DNA of 64,000 bases from Sipunculus nudus (taxonomy: Eukaryota > Annelida > Sipuncula > Golfingiida > Sipunculidae), in contig CM049315.1 of the NCBI GenBank assembly GCA_026874595.1, forward strand, positions 9,773,664 to 9,837,663. Direction: 5' to 3'. Of this stretch, positions 46,701-52,852 are shown piece after piece. The translations under genes were made by a program, and so were the position numbers. The stretch's first letter is position 1. Every line of letters starts with the position of its first letter. Under the pieces are notes generated by a model. It saw only the letters and a program-made list of their open reading frames with translations, did no database searches and was not told the DNA's origin.

Positions 46701-47189
46701 CTCTATTTCCCCTTGCCACTCAATCCATGCCTCACTAAACCCGTCCTACGCTGATTTTGGCGGATACACGTAGTCGCTTGTCGACTACCTGTATTCCAGT
46801 TATAAGATTTAGTTTAAAACTTATTGTGTCTTATCTATCTGCTTTTTAACAAAATAAAACATTATAATGTTACAGGTCGCATGGTGTTTAAGAACAGTGA
46901 CATTCACCAGACTGCCTTACAACAAAACCTGGCACCGATACGTTATGCCGATGACAGCGGTCAGGTGACCAGCACATACCCTCTCAACCCTAATGGATCC
47001 CCAGACGGAATCGCTGCGGTCTGCTCTGAGGATGGCCGCCATCTTGCTATGATGCCTCATCCCGAGCGATGTGTGTTGCCATGGCAATGGCCATGGATGC
47101 CAGAAGATTGGAAGAACAAATACACAGTCTCCCCCTGGATGAAGATGTTTAAGAATGCCTTTGATTGGTGCAAAGAAAATACAGTTTGA
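14744..47189 (+). CDS. PFAS: Phosphoribosylformylglycinamidine synthase, complete 24-exon CDS
   Basis: This is the FGAM synthase of de novo purine synthesis: FGAR + ATP + glutamine give FGAM + glutamate + ADP + Pi, in the cytosol. The 24 coding exons listed separately join in frame to 1344 codons plus stop (human PFAS, ~1338). An N-terminal PurS-like part (1 to ~200) precedes the ATP-binding AIRS-type synthetase halves (~230-1060), with [10 protein letters not shown] (318-327), [12 protein letters not shown] (333-344), HDQGAGGN (526-533), DGGKDSLSM (810-818) and GHDVSDGG (917-924). The C-terminal class I glutaminase starts near 1075, with nucleophile Cys1172 in GVCNGCQ and the His1302/Glu1304 pair in PHPER. 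Introns are GT-AG except intron 16 (GC-AG). Exon 13 can be 112 codons longer because of a donor-bearing tandem array. Every key residue is present, so it should encode a working enzyme. Confidence 0.96.
15120..16070 (+). repeat. 'D' family GGTCAAAGGTCA repeat in intron 1
   Basis: It opens with GGGACACGCTTGAAAAGCGGGAGCCC and a (GTCT/GTCC)n microsatellite, then phrases such as GATGATAACTCCAG, GAGGTCAAAGGTCAAAA and CACAGTTTGGTGTT. The last recurs near 16025, suggesting an internal repeat of ~680 bp. Related to 56560-57715. Confidence 0.55.
17034..17729 (-). other. Unidentified overlapping ORFs in PFAS intron 1
   Basis: Minus-strand frames of 124, 74 and 82 codons overlap here, with somewhat higher GC than the intron. 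The longest (17355-17729) has a hydrophobic stretch near residues 45-60. No family motif was recognised, no splice structure ties them together, and the 16835-16910 and 17078-17150 stretches look like diverged duplicates, pointing to old repeat DNA rather than a gene. Confidence 0.2.
18277..18583 (-). mobile_element. tRNA-derived SINE with 14-bp target duplication
   Basis: Minus-strand head: A box TGGTGTAATGGTTAAGG and B box GAGTTTGAATCCC at tRNA spacing. The body contains (plus-strand view) GGATGGGACGCTAGTCCATTGCAGG and ACCTTGCCTAAGGGTC, which resemble the conserved Meta-type SINE central domain of many invertebrates. Both sides carry ATTTAATGTGTGTA (18263-18276 and 18584-18597), a perfect 14-bp duplication typical of LINE-driven retroposition. 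The SINE is ~307 bp. The superfamily name is from memory; the SINE call itself is strong. Confidence 0.88.
18847..18979 (+). CDS. PFAS: PFAS exon 2
   Basis: Acceptor TTACAG; donor CCCAG|GTAGCT. Residues 51-94 of the PurS-like N-terminal region, ending LLVEIGPR, equivalent to the LLLEVGPR segment of vertebrate PFAS. The last codon (Arg) is split after two bases. Confidence 0.92.
19452..19771 (+). CDS. PFAS: PFAS exon 3
   Basis: Acceptor TTTACAG; donor CTAG|GTAAGT. Residues 95-201, including [23 protein letters not shown] and the linker ending in [10 protein letters not shown]. These are standard landmarks of the N-terminal and linker domains of large PurL/PFAS enzymes. Confidence 0.95.
20530..21600 (-). 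pseudogene. LINE (CR1/jockey-like) reverse-transcriptase remnant in intron 3
   Basis: Read on the minus strand with several frame changes, there is a pre-RT segment (FKLVNNLLG near 21510-21550) and an RT start (NFR-VSN...[12 protein letters not shown] near 21050-21150). A later block ([12 protein letters not shown]...YADES near 20640-20720) has YADE in place of the catalytic YADD. Order and spacing fit a non-LTR retrotransposon ORF2. Frameshifts, stops and the altered active site make it inactive. Ends were not resolved. Confidence 0.7.
21296..21385. repeat. 30-bp x 3 tandem repeat
   Basis: Three units of TGTGGTGTCACATAATAAGG plus GGATGACATC; the first differs by one base (AACAAGG). It lies inside the LINE remnant and is a multiple of three. 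Confidence 0.9.
22169..22277 (+). CDS. PFAS: PFAS exon 4
   Basis: Acceptor ATTCCAG; donor AACAG|GTGTGT. Residues 202-237: [15 protein letters not shown]... and ECFDLAQSN. The Ser codon of SNSEHSRHW is split across intron 4. Confidence 0.94.
22665..22749. repeat. Long (AT)n microsatellite, intron 4
   Basis: About 85 bases of uninterrupted AT dinucleotide, with a smaller (TA)n tract at 22898-22935. Confidence 0.97.
22992..23132 (+). CDS. PFAS: PFAS exon 5
   Basis: Acceptor TTACACAG; donor AGCAG|GTATAT. Residues 238-284, with the [11 protein letters not shown] signature that starts the synthetase domain, then [15 protein letters not shown]. Confidence 0.95.
23975..24099 (+). CDS. PFAS: PFAS exon 6
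   Basis: Acceptor CTTTTAAG; donor ACAG|GTTAGT. Residues 285-326, ending in [10 protein letters not shown], part of the nucleotide and FGAR binding region. Phase 2 in, phase 1 out; both agree with neighbouring exons. Confidence 0.93.
24566..24694 (+). CDS. PFAS: PFAS exon 7
   Basis: Acceptor CCTCCAG; donor CCTG|GTGAGT. Residues 327-369, holding the glycine-rich [12 protein letters not shown] loop and [19 protein letters not shown]. Confidence 0.95.
25424..25684 (+). CDS. PFAS: PFAS exon 8
   Basis: Acceptor TTTGTTCAG; donor AAAG|GTAGTG. Residues 370-456, including [16 protein letters not shown] and [15 protein letters not shown], highly conserved across PurL enzymes. Confidence 0.95.
26075..26492 (+). 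repeat. About five degenerate ~85-bp copies of the exon 9 acceptor and exon start
   Basis: Copies begin near 26075, 26161, 26236, 26321 and 26408, with the true junction unit at 26493 (spacing 75-87). Each carries a GGTAATATTACAG-like intron end followed by TATGGAGGTGGTTAAG-like exon sequence and GGAGGACCT. The copy at 26321 keeps a usable AG acceptor; in the copy at 26408 it is mutated to AT. Splicing to the 26321 copy would read through one unit and then meet a TAA before the true exon, so these are decoys or relics, not alternative exons. Confidence 0.8.
26506..26736 (+). CDS. PFAS: PFAS exon 9
   Basis: Acceptor ATTACAG; donor AATG|GTATGT. Residues 457-533: [30 protein letters not shown]-like sequence, and HDQGAGGN at the end. 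The real acceptor is distinguished from upstream decoys by the uninterrupted conserved frame. Confidence 0.95.
27609..27832 (+). CDS. PFAS: PFAS exon 10
   Basis: Acceptor TTGTTCAG; donor GGAAAG|GTAAAG. Residues 534-608: [41 protein letters not shown]. Phase 0 at its 3' end. Confidence 0.95.
28411..28533 (+). CDS. PFAS: PFAS exon 11
   Basis: Acceptor TTTGACAG; donor AGAAAG|GTGACT. Residues 609-649. A charged, poorly conserved insert precedes [16 protein letters not shown], the conserved linker to the second synthetase half. Confidence 0.92.
29048..29179 (+). CDS. PFAS: PFAS exon 12
   Basis: Acceptor GATTACAG; donor AATAAG|GTATTG. Residues 650-693, ending [20 protein letters not shown], a strongly conserved block. 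Phase 0 at both ends. Confidence 0.95.
29928..30368 (+). CDS. PFAS: PFAS exon 13 with eight alternative in-frame ends
   Basis: Acceptor CCTGACAG (ends 29927). The exon encodes [18 protein letters not shown] then [15 protein letters not shown]. The first donor (ACA|GTAAGT) ends it at 30032 (residues 694-728), which restores the normal PFAS length when joined to exon 14 ([11 protein letters not shown]). The same 48-bp end is then repeated seven more times, each time with a donor and no stop, so the exon can end at any of eight points up to 30368 and stay in phase 0. Which donor is used cannot be told from DNA. Confidence 0.85.
29991..30374 (+). repeat. 48-bp x 8 coding minisatellite carrying 5' splice sites
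   Basis: Eight exact-length 48-bp units run from 29991 to 30374. Each encodes [16 protein letters not shown], with Asp to Asn in unit 2 and Ser to Phe in unit 8. Every unit ends TTTAACACAGTAAGT (GTGAGT in unit 7), which contains a strong 5' splice site (ACA|GTAAGT) and an overlapping pyrimidine-AG. Near-identity implies recent amplification. Unit length is a multiple of three and stop-free. Confidence 0.97.
30424..31250 (+). repeat. Possible interspersed element in intron 13
   Basis: It opens with the hairpin TTAGTCCCCTGATGTAGGGAGGACTAA and closes near ATGACCCATGGGCAT (~31238-31253), a weaker version of the palindrome ending the family A/B elements. Includes a G-run at 31015-31024. Boundaries are tentative. 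Confidence 0.3.
31577..31702 (+). CDS. PFAS: PFAS exon 14
   Basis: Acceptor TGTCCAG; donor CTTAAG|GTAACC. Residues 729-770: [15 protein letters not shown]...[17 protein letters not shown]. Phase 0 at both ends, so it accepts any of the eight exon 13 donors. Confidence 0.95.
32143..32323 (+). CDS. PFAS: PFAS exon 15
   Basis: Acceptor ATTCCAG; donor CCAG|GTAAGA. Residues 771-830: [21 protein letters not shown] and [24 protein letters not shown], the most conserved segment of the second synthetase half (phosphate and metal binding region). Confidence 0.96.
32564..33406. mobile_element. DNA transposon (MITE-like) with ~28-bp TIRs in intron 15
   Basis: The left end AAGGCCCTGTCACGTTATTC, continuing to GGGCAGGC, and the reverse complement of the right end, AAGGCCCTGTCACATTATTC continuing to TGGCAGGC, pair over ~28 bases with three or four mismatches. 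The 843-bp interior is GC-richer than the intron, contains several imperfect TGCCAGC/GCTGGCA repeats, and has no transposase. Flanking bases are TA on the left and TTAA overlapping the right end, so superfamily is uncertain. Confidence 0.7.
33420..33540 (-). mobile_element. Possible tRNA-derived SINE head, degenerate
   Basis: On the minus strand, an A-box-like CTGGTGGTTAAGGCATTGG is followed ~30 bases later by a degenerate B-box (GGTCCAAAATTTGAACC). Its spurious translation contains SLVVKAL, often seen when such repeats are translated. No tail or target duplication was identified. Confidence 0.4.
33745..34436 (+). repeat. 'D' family element in intron 15
   Basis: It contains repeated CTTCAAGGTCAA and AAATTTGACACACA phrases, a GAAGGTCAAAGGTCAC motif at ~34308-34323, and ends AGTCAGCTGAGTGTTATGACCCGTGGGTCACTTGT (ends 34436), the 3' end shared with families A and B. 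The left boundary is uncertain. Confidence 0.5.
34843..34926 (+). CDS. PFAS: PFAS exon 16
   Basis: Acceptor TTTTCCAG; the donor is GGAACTG|GCAAGT, a GC donor rather than GT. Residues 831-858: [23 protein letters not shown]. Joining at the GC site gives [11 protein letters not shown] with exon 17, the expected continuity; no GT nearby keeps the frame. Confidence 0.93.
35263..36060 (+). mobile_element. Short family B-type element in intron 16
   Basis: It begins TGAGCTCAGCTATC with CTTTGTCCATC downstream, contains a single diverged unit with CTGGTGGCACCACCTCC (~35560-35576), and ends AGTCAGCTGAGCATCATGACCCATGGGTCACTTG. It is a one-unit relative of the long tandem elements at 8763 and 38928. Confidence 0.6.
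36177..36332 (+). CDS. PFAS: PFAS exon 17
   Basis: Acceptor TTTTATAG; donor AGAG|GTTAGA. Residues 859-910: [26 protein letters not shown] through ATQKLIR. Confidence 0.93.
37297..37410 (+). CDS. PFAS: PFAS exon 18
   Basis: Acceptor TTTTCAG; donor TTCAG|GTAGAC. Residues 911-948: [27 protein letters not shown], the AIRS C-terminal signature. Confidence 0.95.
37918..38069 (+). CDS. PFAS: PFAS exon 19
   Basis: Acceptor CTTACAG; donor TCTCAG|GTATTG. Residues 949-999, with [17 protein letters not shown]. Phase 0 at its 3' end. Confidence 0.94.
38417..38636 (+). CDS. PFAS: PFAS exon 20
   Basis: Acceptor TTTGCAAG (AAG rather than the usual CAG/TAG); donor GAAG|GTTTTT, weak. Residues 1000-1072: [19 protein letters not shown] and EEQRGLRTR, the conserved end of the synthetase region before the glutaminase. 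Confidence 0.92.
38928..43002 (+). mobile_element. Composite tandem-array element, copy 2 (family B), intron 20
   Basis: It has the same ends, internal ~338-bp array (about seven units at 317-338 bp spacing plus one shortened to ~274) and inner family C element (41213-42821) as the copy at 8763-12512, with a very similar right-hand tail (AAAGTTTACACATTTTTTCTC ... CAGTTGAGCGTCATGACCCATGGGTCACTTGT). The two copies differ mainly in number of inner units. It makes intron 20 (4.56 kb) by far the most repeat-loaded part of the gene. Confidence 0.75.
41213..42821 (+). mobile_element. Inner element (family C), copy 2
   Basis: It begins GTACCCCCAAAACGAAG and ends CGTAGTCACTTGTCGGCTACCCGTATTCTAG followed by T. 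It contains about five ~280-bp units (GACAGGTGGCGCCACC-like words near 41561, 41838, 42117, 42404), each with two palindromes. Confidence 0.65.
43201..43407 (+). CDS. PFAS: PFAS exon 21
   Basis: Acceptor CATCTAG; donor AAGG|GTTGGA, a poor match to consensus but the only GT that keeps the frame. Residues 1073-1141: [51 protein letters not shown], the start of the class I glutaminase domain with its oxyanion-side GGFS loop. Confidence 0.94.
43837..43980 (+). CDS. PFAS: PFAS exon 22 (catalytic Cys)
   Basis: Acceptor GTTCAAG; donor GTCAG|GTTTGT. Residues 1142-1189, including [18 protein letters not shown]. Cys1172 is the expected glutaminase nucleophile, the first Cys of GVCNGC. Confidence 0.95.
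44569..44721 (+). CDS. PFAS: PFAS exon 23
   Basis: Acceptor CCACTAG; donor GGAAG|GTAAGT. Residues 1190-1240: [19 protein letters not shown] and [19 protein letters not shown], conserved in the glutaminase domain. Confidence 0.95.
45636..46799 (+). mobile_element. Family C element in intron 23, 5'-truncated
   Basis: It starts at GGATACTATGTTTTTGACCGGG, lacking the first half of the 5' hairpin, and has ~280-bp units with GGTGGCGCCACC words. The end is the hairpin GTAGTCG-CTTGT-CGACTAC followed by CTGTATTCCAG and T. It occurs here alone, outside any family B array, so family C is an independent mobile unit. Confidence 0.65.
46876..47189 (+). CDS. PFAS: PFAS exon 24 (last)
   Basis: Acceptor GTTACAG; stop TGA at 47187-47189. 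Residues 1241-1344: [68 protein letters not shown]. His1302 and Glu1304 complete the Cys-His-Glu triad. Confidence 0.96.
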
Positions 47190-47220
47190 AATCATATAAA
47201 ATTTCAGTAGCTATCTGCTG

Positions 47221-47226
47221 AATAAA
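47221..47226 (+). terminator. Polyadenylation signal AATAAA for PFAS
   Basis: The first AATAAA after the stop lies 32 bases downstream, within CTGCTGAATAAAGTGGGG and followed by a G-rich stretch. It would give a very short 3' UTR. Later weaker signals cannot be excluded. Confidence 0.55.
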
Positions 47227-47896
47227 GTGGGGTAGAGGGTAAAATGCAACATAGATTTCTAAAAAGTTAGTAATAATCAAACACAGACTTGCTCAAAAGG
47301 TATATGTATTGGAAATTTTGTTTTTGAAGAAATTTTCACTGCCTGATGTCCACTTGTGCTAAAAAGAAATAGACATAGTACAATTAGAGAGTGTTCAGAC
47401 TGTTGGTAAACTCAAGGCTGAAACTAACCAGTTTGATAAATTTGAACTCCTCAATTGCTTGAATGCTTGCCATATGGAAAATGTGGAATAGTTCTTGACA
47501 GAGGCTGCCTATCGAGTCTTTATTTTTTGATGCCCCTTACATTCATGGAGACCATATGAATTGTATATTAACTGTTTTCTTTACAGTATCTTATGTTTAT
47601 TACATATTAGTTAACAATCATTTTTACTCAGAATAAGTTGTTAGGGCCAAAAGTTCACCCAAAGACAAAGCACCTGTGCCCCATCACATATACTGATCTT
47701 TGATTCTCCACAATTAGGTAATCTCAATGAATCCTGCATTTAAAGACAGTTCTGATCTCACACAATGTTATAACCAGCCACCTGTATGGCTACATTCCCA
47801 TGTAGGATATTTCAAAAGATGTGCAGACTGTGTTGTGAATGAAAGAAAGGAGTGTTTTGAAGAATTCTTTTAAAGTTAGCTAATTTAAAGAATATA
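47227..47896. other. PFAS 3' flank, no recognised feature
   Basis: AT-rich with short frames only. No repeat shared with the rest of the window was seen. Confidence 0.5.
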
Positions 47897-47898
47897 TA

Positions 47899-48950
47899 GA
47901 GTAGAGCGTCGTTTATCCGAAAGCCTCGGGAGACAAGCTTTTTGTTCGCATGAACGATCGTTCGGATGAACGATTTCGCATGAAATTGCTCTGGGAATCA
48001 CCGTGATTAGGGCCACTGCCGAGTACGGGACATACCAGACACTGACCCACCCAAATGGATTTAGCAAGGCCCTGATAAACGTGTGACAATATATTATAAC
48101 ATTTTTGATAGATTTAATATATTTATCATATAGAAAACATTATTATATAATAATATGATTCTTGGTGAACAGCCCTGTGCTGGAAACAATCGGTATCATA
48201 CTTAAATCATGTCAAGCGTGCCTGCCATGATAAGTGGAATGACCCGCCATGACCTCGAAAGTGCTGCCATCTTTAGGTGGCAAATAGGTTAACTACGGTA
48301 ACCTTTATATTTGTACTGTATTTTTTATATAAATGAAAAGCGAGAGGATCGGTTGAATGCAGAAGTTAACAGGTTTATGTACACAGTTCTATTTGAAATA
48401 AATCAAACAAAACGTAAATGTCGCTGGTCGTAGATCTTTCGACCTTGAATTCTCTGGTGAGGTCAGTTTGCTTTGTACACGTGTCAAGTCTTGCAAGGAT
48501 CGACAGCTCGTCATCAACTGACAAGAAAAGGCGCTTACGTGACTCCTTTGTAAGAGTTAGCAGTATGTAAAACATTTACATGGAGAGTAACCAGGATGAG
48601 CAGTAAATCGTGTTGACATTGACTATTACAATGGTTTAATAGCATGGTTTATATAAAGATAAGACTTCCTCAACTGCAGTCGTAAGCAACGAATCTAGCT
48701 AATCAAATGCCCCATATATTGGCCTGGGCATTCTAATTAAAGCGAAGACAACCTGGGCCGGCGTGGCGGTGTTTTCACACCTTCTGCCTACACTTGGTAC
48801 ACTAATCAGTCGGCAATATGTATCACTGCTTCTGGATTGTTTGTGATTGTTCAGATTTCGGATAAATGGTCAAAATTTCGGTTCTCCGTTTTTTATTTCG
48901 GATGAACGATTTTTCAGATAAATGATGTTTGGATATTTGACGTCCTACTG
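47899..48950 (-). mobile_element. pogo/Tigger-like (Tc1-mariner) element
   Basis: The left end GAGTAGAGCGTCGTTTATCC and the reverse complement of the right end, CAGTAGGACGTCAAATATCC, pair as terminal inverted repeats and are flanked by TA on both sides (47897-47898, 48951-48952). The 1052-bp interior keeps a transposase N-terminal remnant on the minus strand. CAGTA-type ends with TA duplication fit the pogo/Tigger group. Confidence 0.7.
48414..48545 (-). pseudogene. Tigger/CENP-B-type transposase HTH remnant
   Basis: The minus-strand frame reads RKRLFLSVDDELSILARL, then KQTDLTREFKVERSTTSDI. This is the N-terminal helix-turn-helix of pogo/Tigger transposases and CENP-B (family pattern: R-K-R...I-L..L..G.K...L...F.V..ST...I). 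The DDE catalytic region is absent. Confidence 0.75.
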
Positions 48951-48956
48951 TATTTC

Positions 48957-49695
48957 TGGTCCTGTTAGTTGGGTTGTCCTTTTAGTTGGGTGGTCCTGTT
49001 AGTGGGGTGGTCCTGTAAGTGGGGTGGTCCTGTTAGTTGGGTCATCCTGTTAGTGAGGTGGTCCTGTTAGTTGGGTCGTCCTGTTAGTGAGGTGGTCATG
49101 TAAGTTGGGTCGTCCTGTTAGTGGGGTCGTCCTGTCAGTTGGGTCGTCCTGTTAGTGGGCTGGTCCTGTTAGTGGGGTGGTCCTGTTAGTGGGGTGGTCC
49201 TGTTAGTTGGGTTGTCCTGTTAGTGGGGTGGTCCTGTTAGTGGGGTAATCCTGTTAGTGGGGTGGTCCTGTTAGTTGGGTCGTCCTGTTAGTGGGGTGGT
49301 CCTGTTAGTGGGTAGGTCCTGTTAGTTGGGTGGTCCTGTAAGTGGGGTGGTCCTGTTAGTTGGGTCGTCCTGTTAGTGAGGTGGTCCTGTTAGTTGGGTC
49401 GTCCTGTTAGTGGGGTGGTCCTGTTAGTTGGGTGGTCCTGTTAGTGAGGTGGTCCTGTTAGTTGGATGGTCCTGTTAGTGAGGTTGTCCTGTTAGTTGGG
49501 TGGTCCTGTTAGTGGGGTGGTCCTGTTAGTGGGGTGGATCTGTTAGTGGGGTGGTCCTGTTAGTTGGGTCGTCCTGTTAGTGAGGTGGTCCTGTTAGTTG
49601 GGTTGTCCTGTTAGTGAGGTGGTCCTGTTCGTTGGGTCGTCCTGTTAGTGAGGTTGTCCTGTTAGTTGGGTCATCTTGTTAGTGAGGTGGTCATG
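48957..49695. repeat. 17-bp minisatellite, ~43 copies
   Basis: The unit is GGTCCTGTTAGTGGGGT with variants TTGGGT, GAGGT and GTCGTCC. In many places two variant types alternate, giving a 34-bp higher-order period. It begins within seven bases of the right end of the Tigger-like element and is the largest simple tandem array in the window. Confidence 0.95.
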
Positions 49696-51409
49696 TTAAT
49701 GAAGATTTACATTAGTCCAGGACCAAAAAAGTTGCCATCATAACTGGGGTGGTCATCATGGCTGGGTGGTCATGAAGCAAGACTTTATTGCTCTTGTTAT
49801 TTTCTATATCATTACGCTACTGAATGTTTAGATGAGAATTGTGCGTAAAAGAAATCATAAAGCTACATGTTAAAAAACTTTAAATAGATTGTTGAATACT
49901 AATGAAAATGAAGTTAGCATGTTGAGGGTTTTGATTGGTTAGTGTTGAGAAAGAGATTTTTATGCATGTAATATATGTATGGCTGATATTCAGGTATCAT
50001 AGACATTCCTTGTGGCAGGTAATTAATAGTTTAGAAAAATTGGAGTGAGAATTATGTAGAGTAAGTGAAAAATGTAGGCTACACAAATGTCTGTTGACAG
50101 TTAAGAAAGTAAATGTAGGATGAATCATTTAGACTATGTTTGTAAAACATTGAATATTATGTAATGAGCTAAACCAATACTAGTTGAGTCTGGCATTCTG
50201 AAGAAATGATGATAAGTTCATGTACTGATGTTAAATACATGAAATCTTTCACCAAGAGCTATTGAAAATGGATAATTCCATACTGATAGCTCTTCTGTTC
50301 ATTTGTTAGACAATTCTAGCACTAATCAAATTAAGATAGTATCGCAAGATAGTAGGATAAGAATTTACATAAGACTGAACTTCAAACATTCCATGACATT
50401 CTGAGACGCTAAAAGTGATTCCTTGCAAATTATATTTCTTTTTTCTCTGCTGCATAATCAGATACTTTACACCTTGAATATTTTTTTTTCTTTTGAGTTG
50501 AGCCCACATTTAAATAACTGGAATTGACTTCAGGTGGAGCCAACTATGCAAATATCCTACAAACATATGTGGATATTTGTATAATTATGCATAATATCAA
50601 AGAATACTCTCCAGTTACATGATAAATTTAACATTAATAACATTTTTGCAACATACCAGTATCTTCCACAGATGTCTTTTATTTTCAAATGTGAGATGGA
50701 CAAAAAGACTTAATTTTCTTAAGGACAAGATTACCATTCAGAGGTCCCTGTACTTTATTGTATATGTGCAAATTTACCAGTTATCAAGATACTCTGTTTA
50801 CTGCATTATACTTTTGTATAGATTATTTTTCAAGATGAAACATTTACATGAGCATTTTATAATCAATTTTAATTCATGAAATGTTGAGAGGAAAGTTTCT
50901 ATTTTTGCAATGTTTCTATTCAATAAATTATTGCCGCAAGATGTTTGGTCTTGGGTGTCATTCATAATCACAACTGCATATACATGTATGTGGGAGTCTG
51001 ACCACCCAAGATGTACATGTAGTAACGTGGCCTAAATTTTTCCTTGAATTTCCGTTAAAGTAGTATGACAGAATTACATAACTCGGTGGTGTCAATCACT
51101 TGTCATATACAGTGCTCTTTTCAGGTTGATCACATGGTAATGTCAAGTTTATTCTCAGACAATAAAGTATACCACATTAATTAAATGGAGTATGCAGTAC
51201 TGAGATATAACATTTAATTATACTGGTAACTAAAGTTAAATTAAGAAAACAGATACATAGTAATTTAATAACTGCAATTGCATATGGGTTTTCCCACATC
51301 AATTTATCATGTCATTTTTTTTTAAATCATTACATTTAAAATATTTACTTTTGAAATTAAAAAAAAATTCATGGCTTTATTAAGGGCATGGGAACCCCAG
51401 TGCTTTATT
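49696..51409. other. Intergenic stretch without recognised feature
   Basis: AT-rich. Short ORFs are not coding-like, and no family ends or RNA genes were recognised. Confidence 0.5.
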
Positions 51410-52682
51410 GTATCCGCCAAAACGAAGTTTTACTGATACTATGTTTTTGACTGGGTTCCGCCGCCGCGTTTGTTTCCGGAGAACTCCTCTGAAACTACTG
51501 GACGGATTTTTCCAAAACTTACACCAATTATCGGGTCACATGTGAATTGGTGCCTAACCAATTGGCCTTGACCTCTGACCTTTCCTCTCTGCCCAGCGTC
51601 CATTTGTGCATCTGTTTCCACACATAAACCCACATATCTCGGGAACCGTTTGACCGATCAGGAAAAATTTTTTTTGTACAAATGTAGCCCTTGGATAGCT
51701 TTATAACATACACAAAAAATGGTGGCACCACCTGCAGCCATTTTTGCACAGTGTCCATCTGTTCATCTGCCTTGGGTTAAAATCACTCATATCTCTGCAG
51801 TGGTTTGACTAATTCACCTGAAATTTGGAATGCGTATACATCCTAGATAGCTTTCTTGATTTTATGACAGGTGGCGCCACCTACATTCACGTTCACACTG
51901 CAGACATCCAAGCTCATATCTCGGGAACCGTTCGACCAATCAGGAAAAAAAATTTCACAAATGTAGCCCTTGGATAGCTTTATGACATACCCAAAAATGG
52001 TGGCGCCACCTGCAGCCATTCTTGCAGAGTGTCCATCTGTTCATCTGCCTTGGGTTAAATCACTCAGATCTCTGCAGTGGTTTGACTAAATTACCTGAAA
52101 TTCGGCATGCATATACATCTCGCATAGCTTTCTTGATTTTATGACAGGTGGCGCCACCTACATTCACGTTCACCCTGCAGACATCCAAGCTCATATCTCA
52201 AGACTCGTTTGACCAATCAGGAAAAAAAATTAACACAAATGTAGCCCTTGGATAGTTCTACAACATACACAAAAATGGTGGCGCCACCTGCAGCCATTTT
52301 TGCACAGCATCCATCTTTTTGTCTGCCTTGGGTTAAAATCACTCATATCTCTGCAGTGGTTTGACCAAATTACCTGAAATTCAGCATGCGTATACATCCC
52401 GTTTAGCTTTCTTGATTTTATGACAGGTGGCGCCACCTGCATTCGTGTTCACGCTGTAGACATCCATGCTAATATCTCCGGACTCGTTCTACCAATCAGG
52501 AAAAAAAGTTTTACACAAATGTAGCCCTTGGATAGCTTTATAACATACACAAAAATGGTGGCGCCACCTGCAGCTATTTTTGCACAGCGTCCATCTGTTT
52601 GTCTGCTGTCGGATAAAATCACTCATATCTCTACAGTGCTTTGACTTTTCAACCTGAAATTTTGCATGTGTATACAACTTGG
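51410..52682 (+). mobile_element. Family C element, 3'-truncated
   Basis: Its 5' hairpin end GTATCCGCCAAAACGAAG is intact, followed by ~280-bp units (GACAGGTGGCGCCACC near 51868, 52145, 52425). It breaks off at GTATACAACTTGG, where a hexamer-rich repeat starts. Confidence 0.7.
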
Positions 52683-52689
52683 CAGACAT

Positions 52690-52852
52690 GGGGTCTATTA
52701 CAGATGTTCTATTACTATTACTATTACTATTACTTTCAATTTCTGATATTACTATTACTATTACTATTACCACAGTTTATCTTCTATTACCATTACTATT
52801 ACTATTACTTGGGTATCTATTACTATTACTATTACTATTACTTAAACTGATG
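52690..52852. repeat. (TATTAC)n hexamer-rich repeat
   Basis: Interrupted CTATTA repeats, in the reverse orientation relative to 1768-1969. The junction with family C carries CAGACATGGGGT, also seen at the edge of the hexamer element near 1767, suggesting a fixed terminus. Confidence 0.7.

Noticed and set aside
48957-49695. Regular short repeats resembling a CRISPR array
   Set aside because: The 17-bp units are head to tail with no spacers, in a eukaryotic intergenic region; it is a minisatellite.
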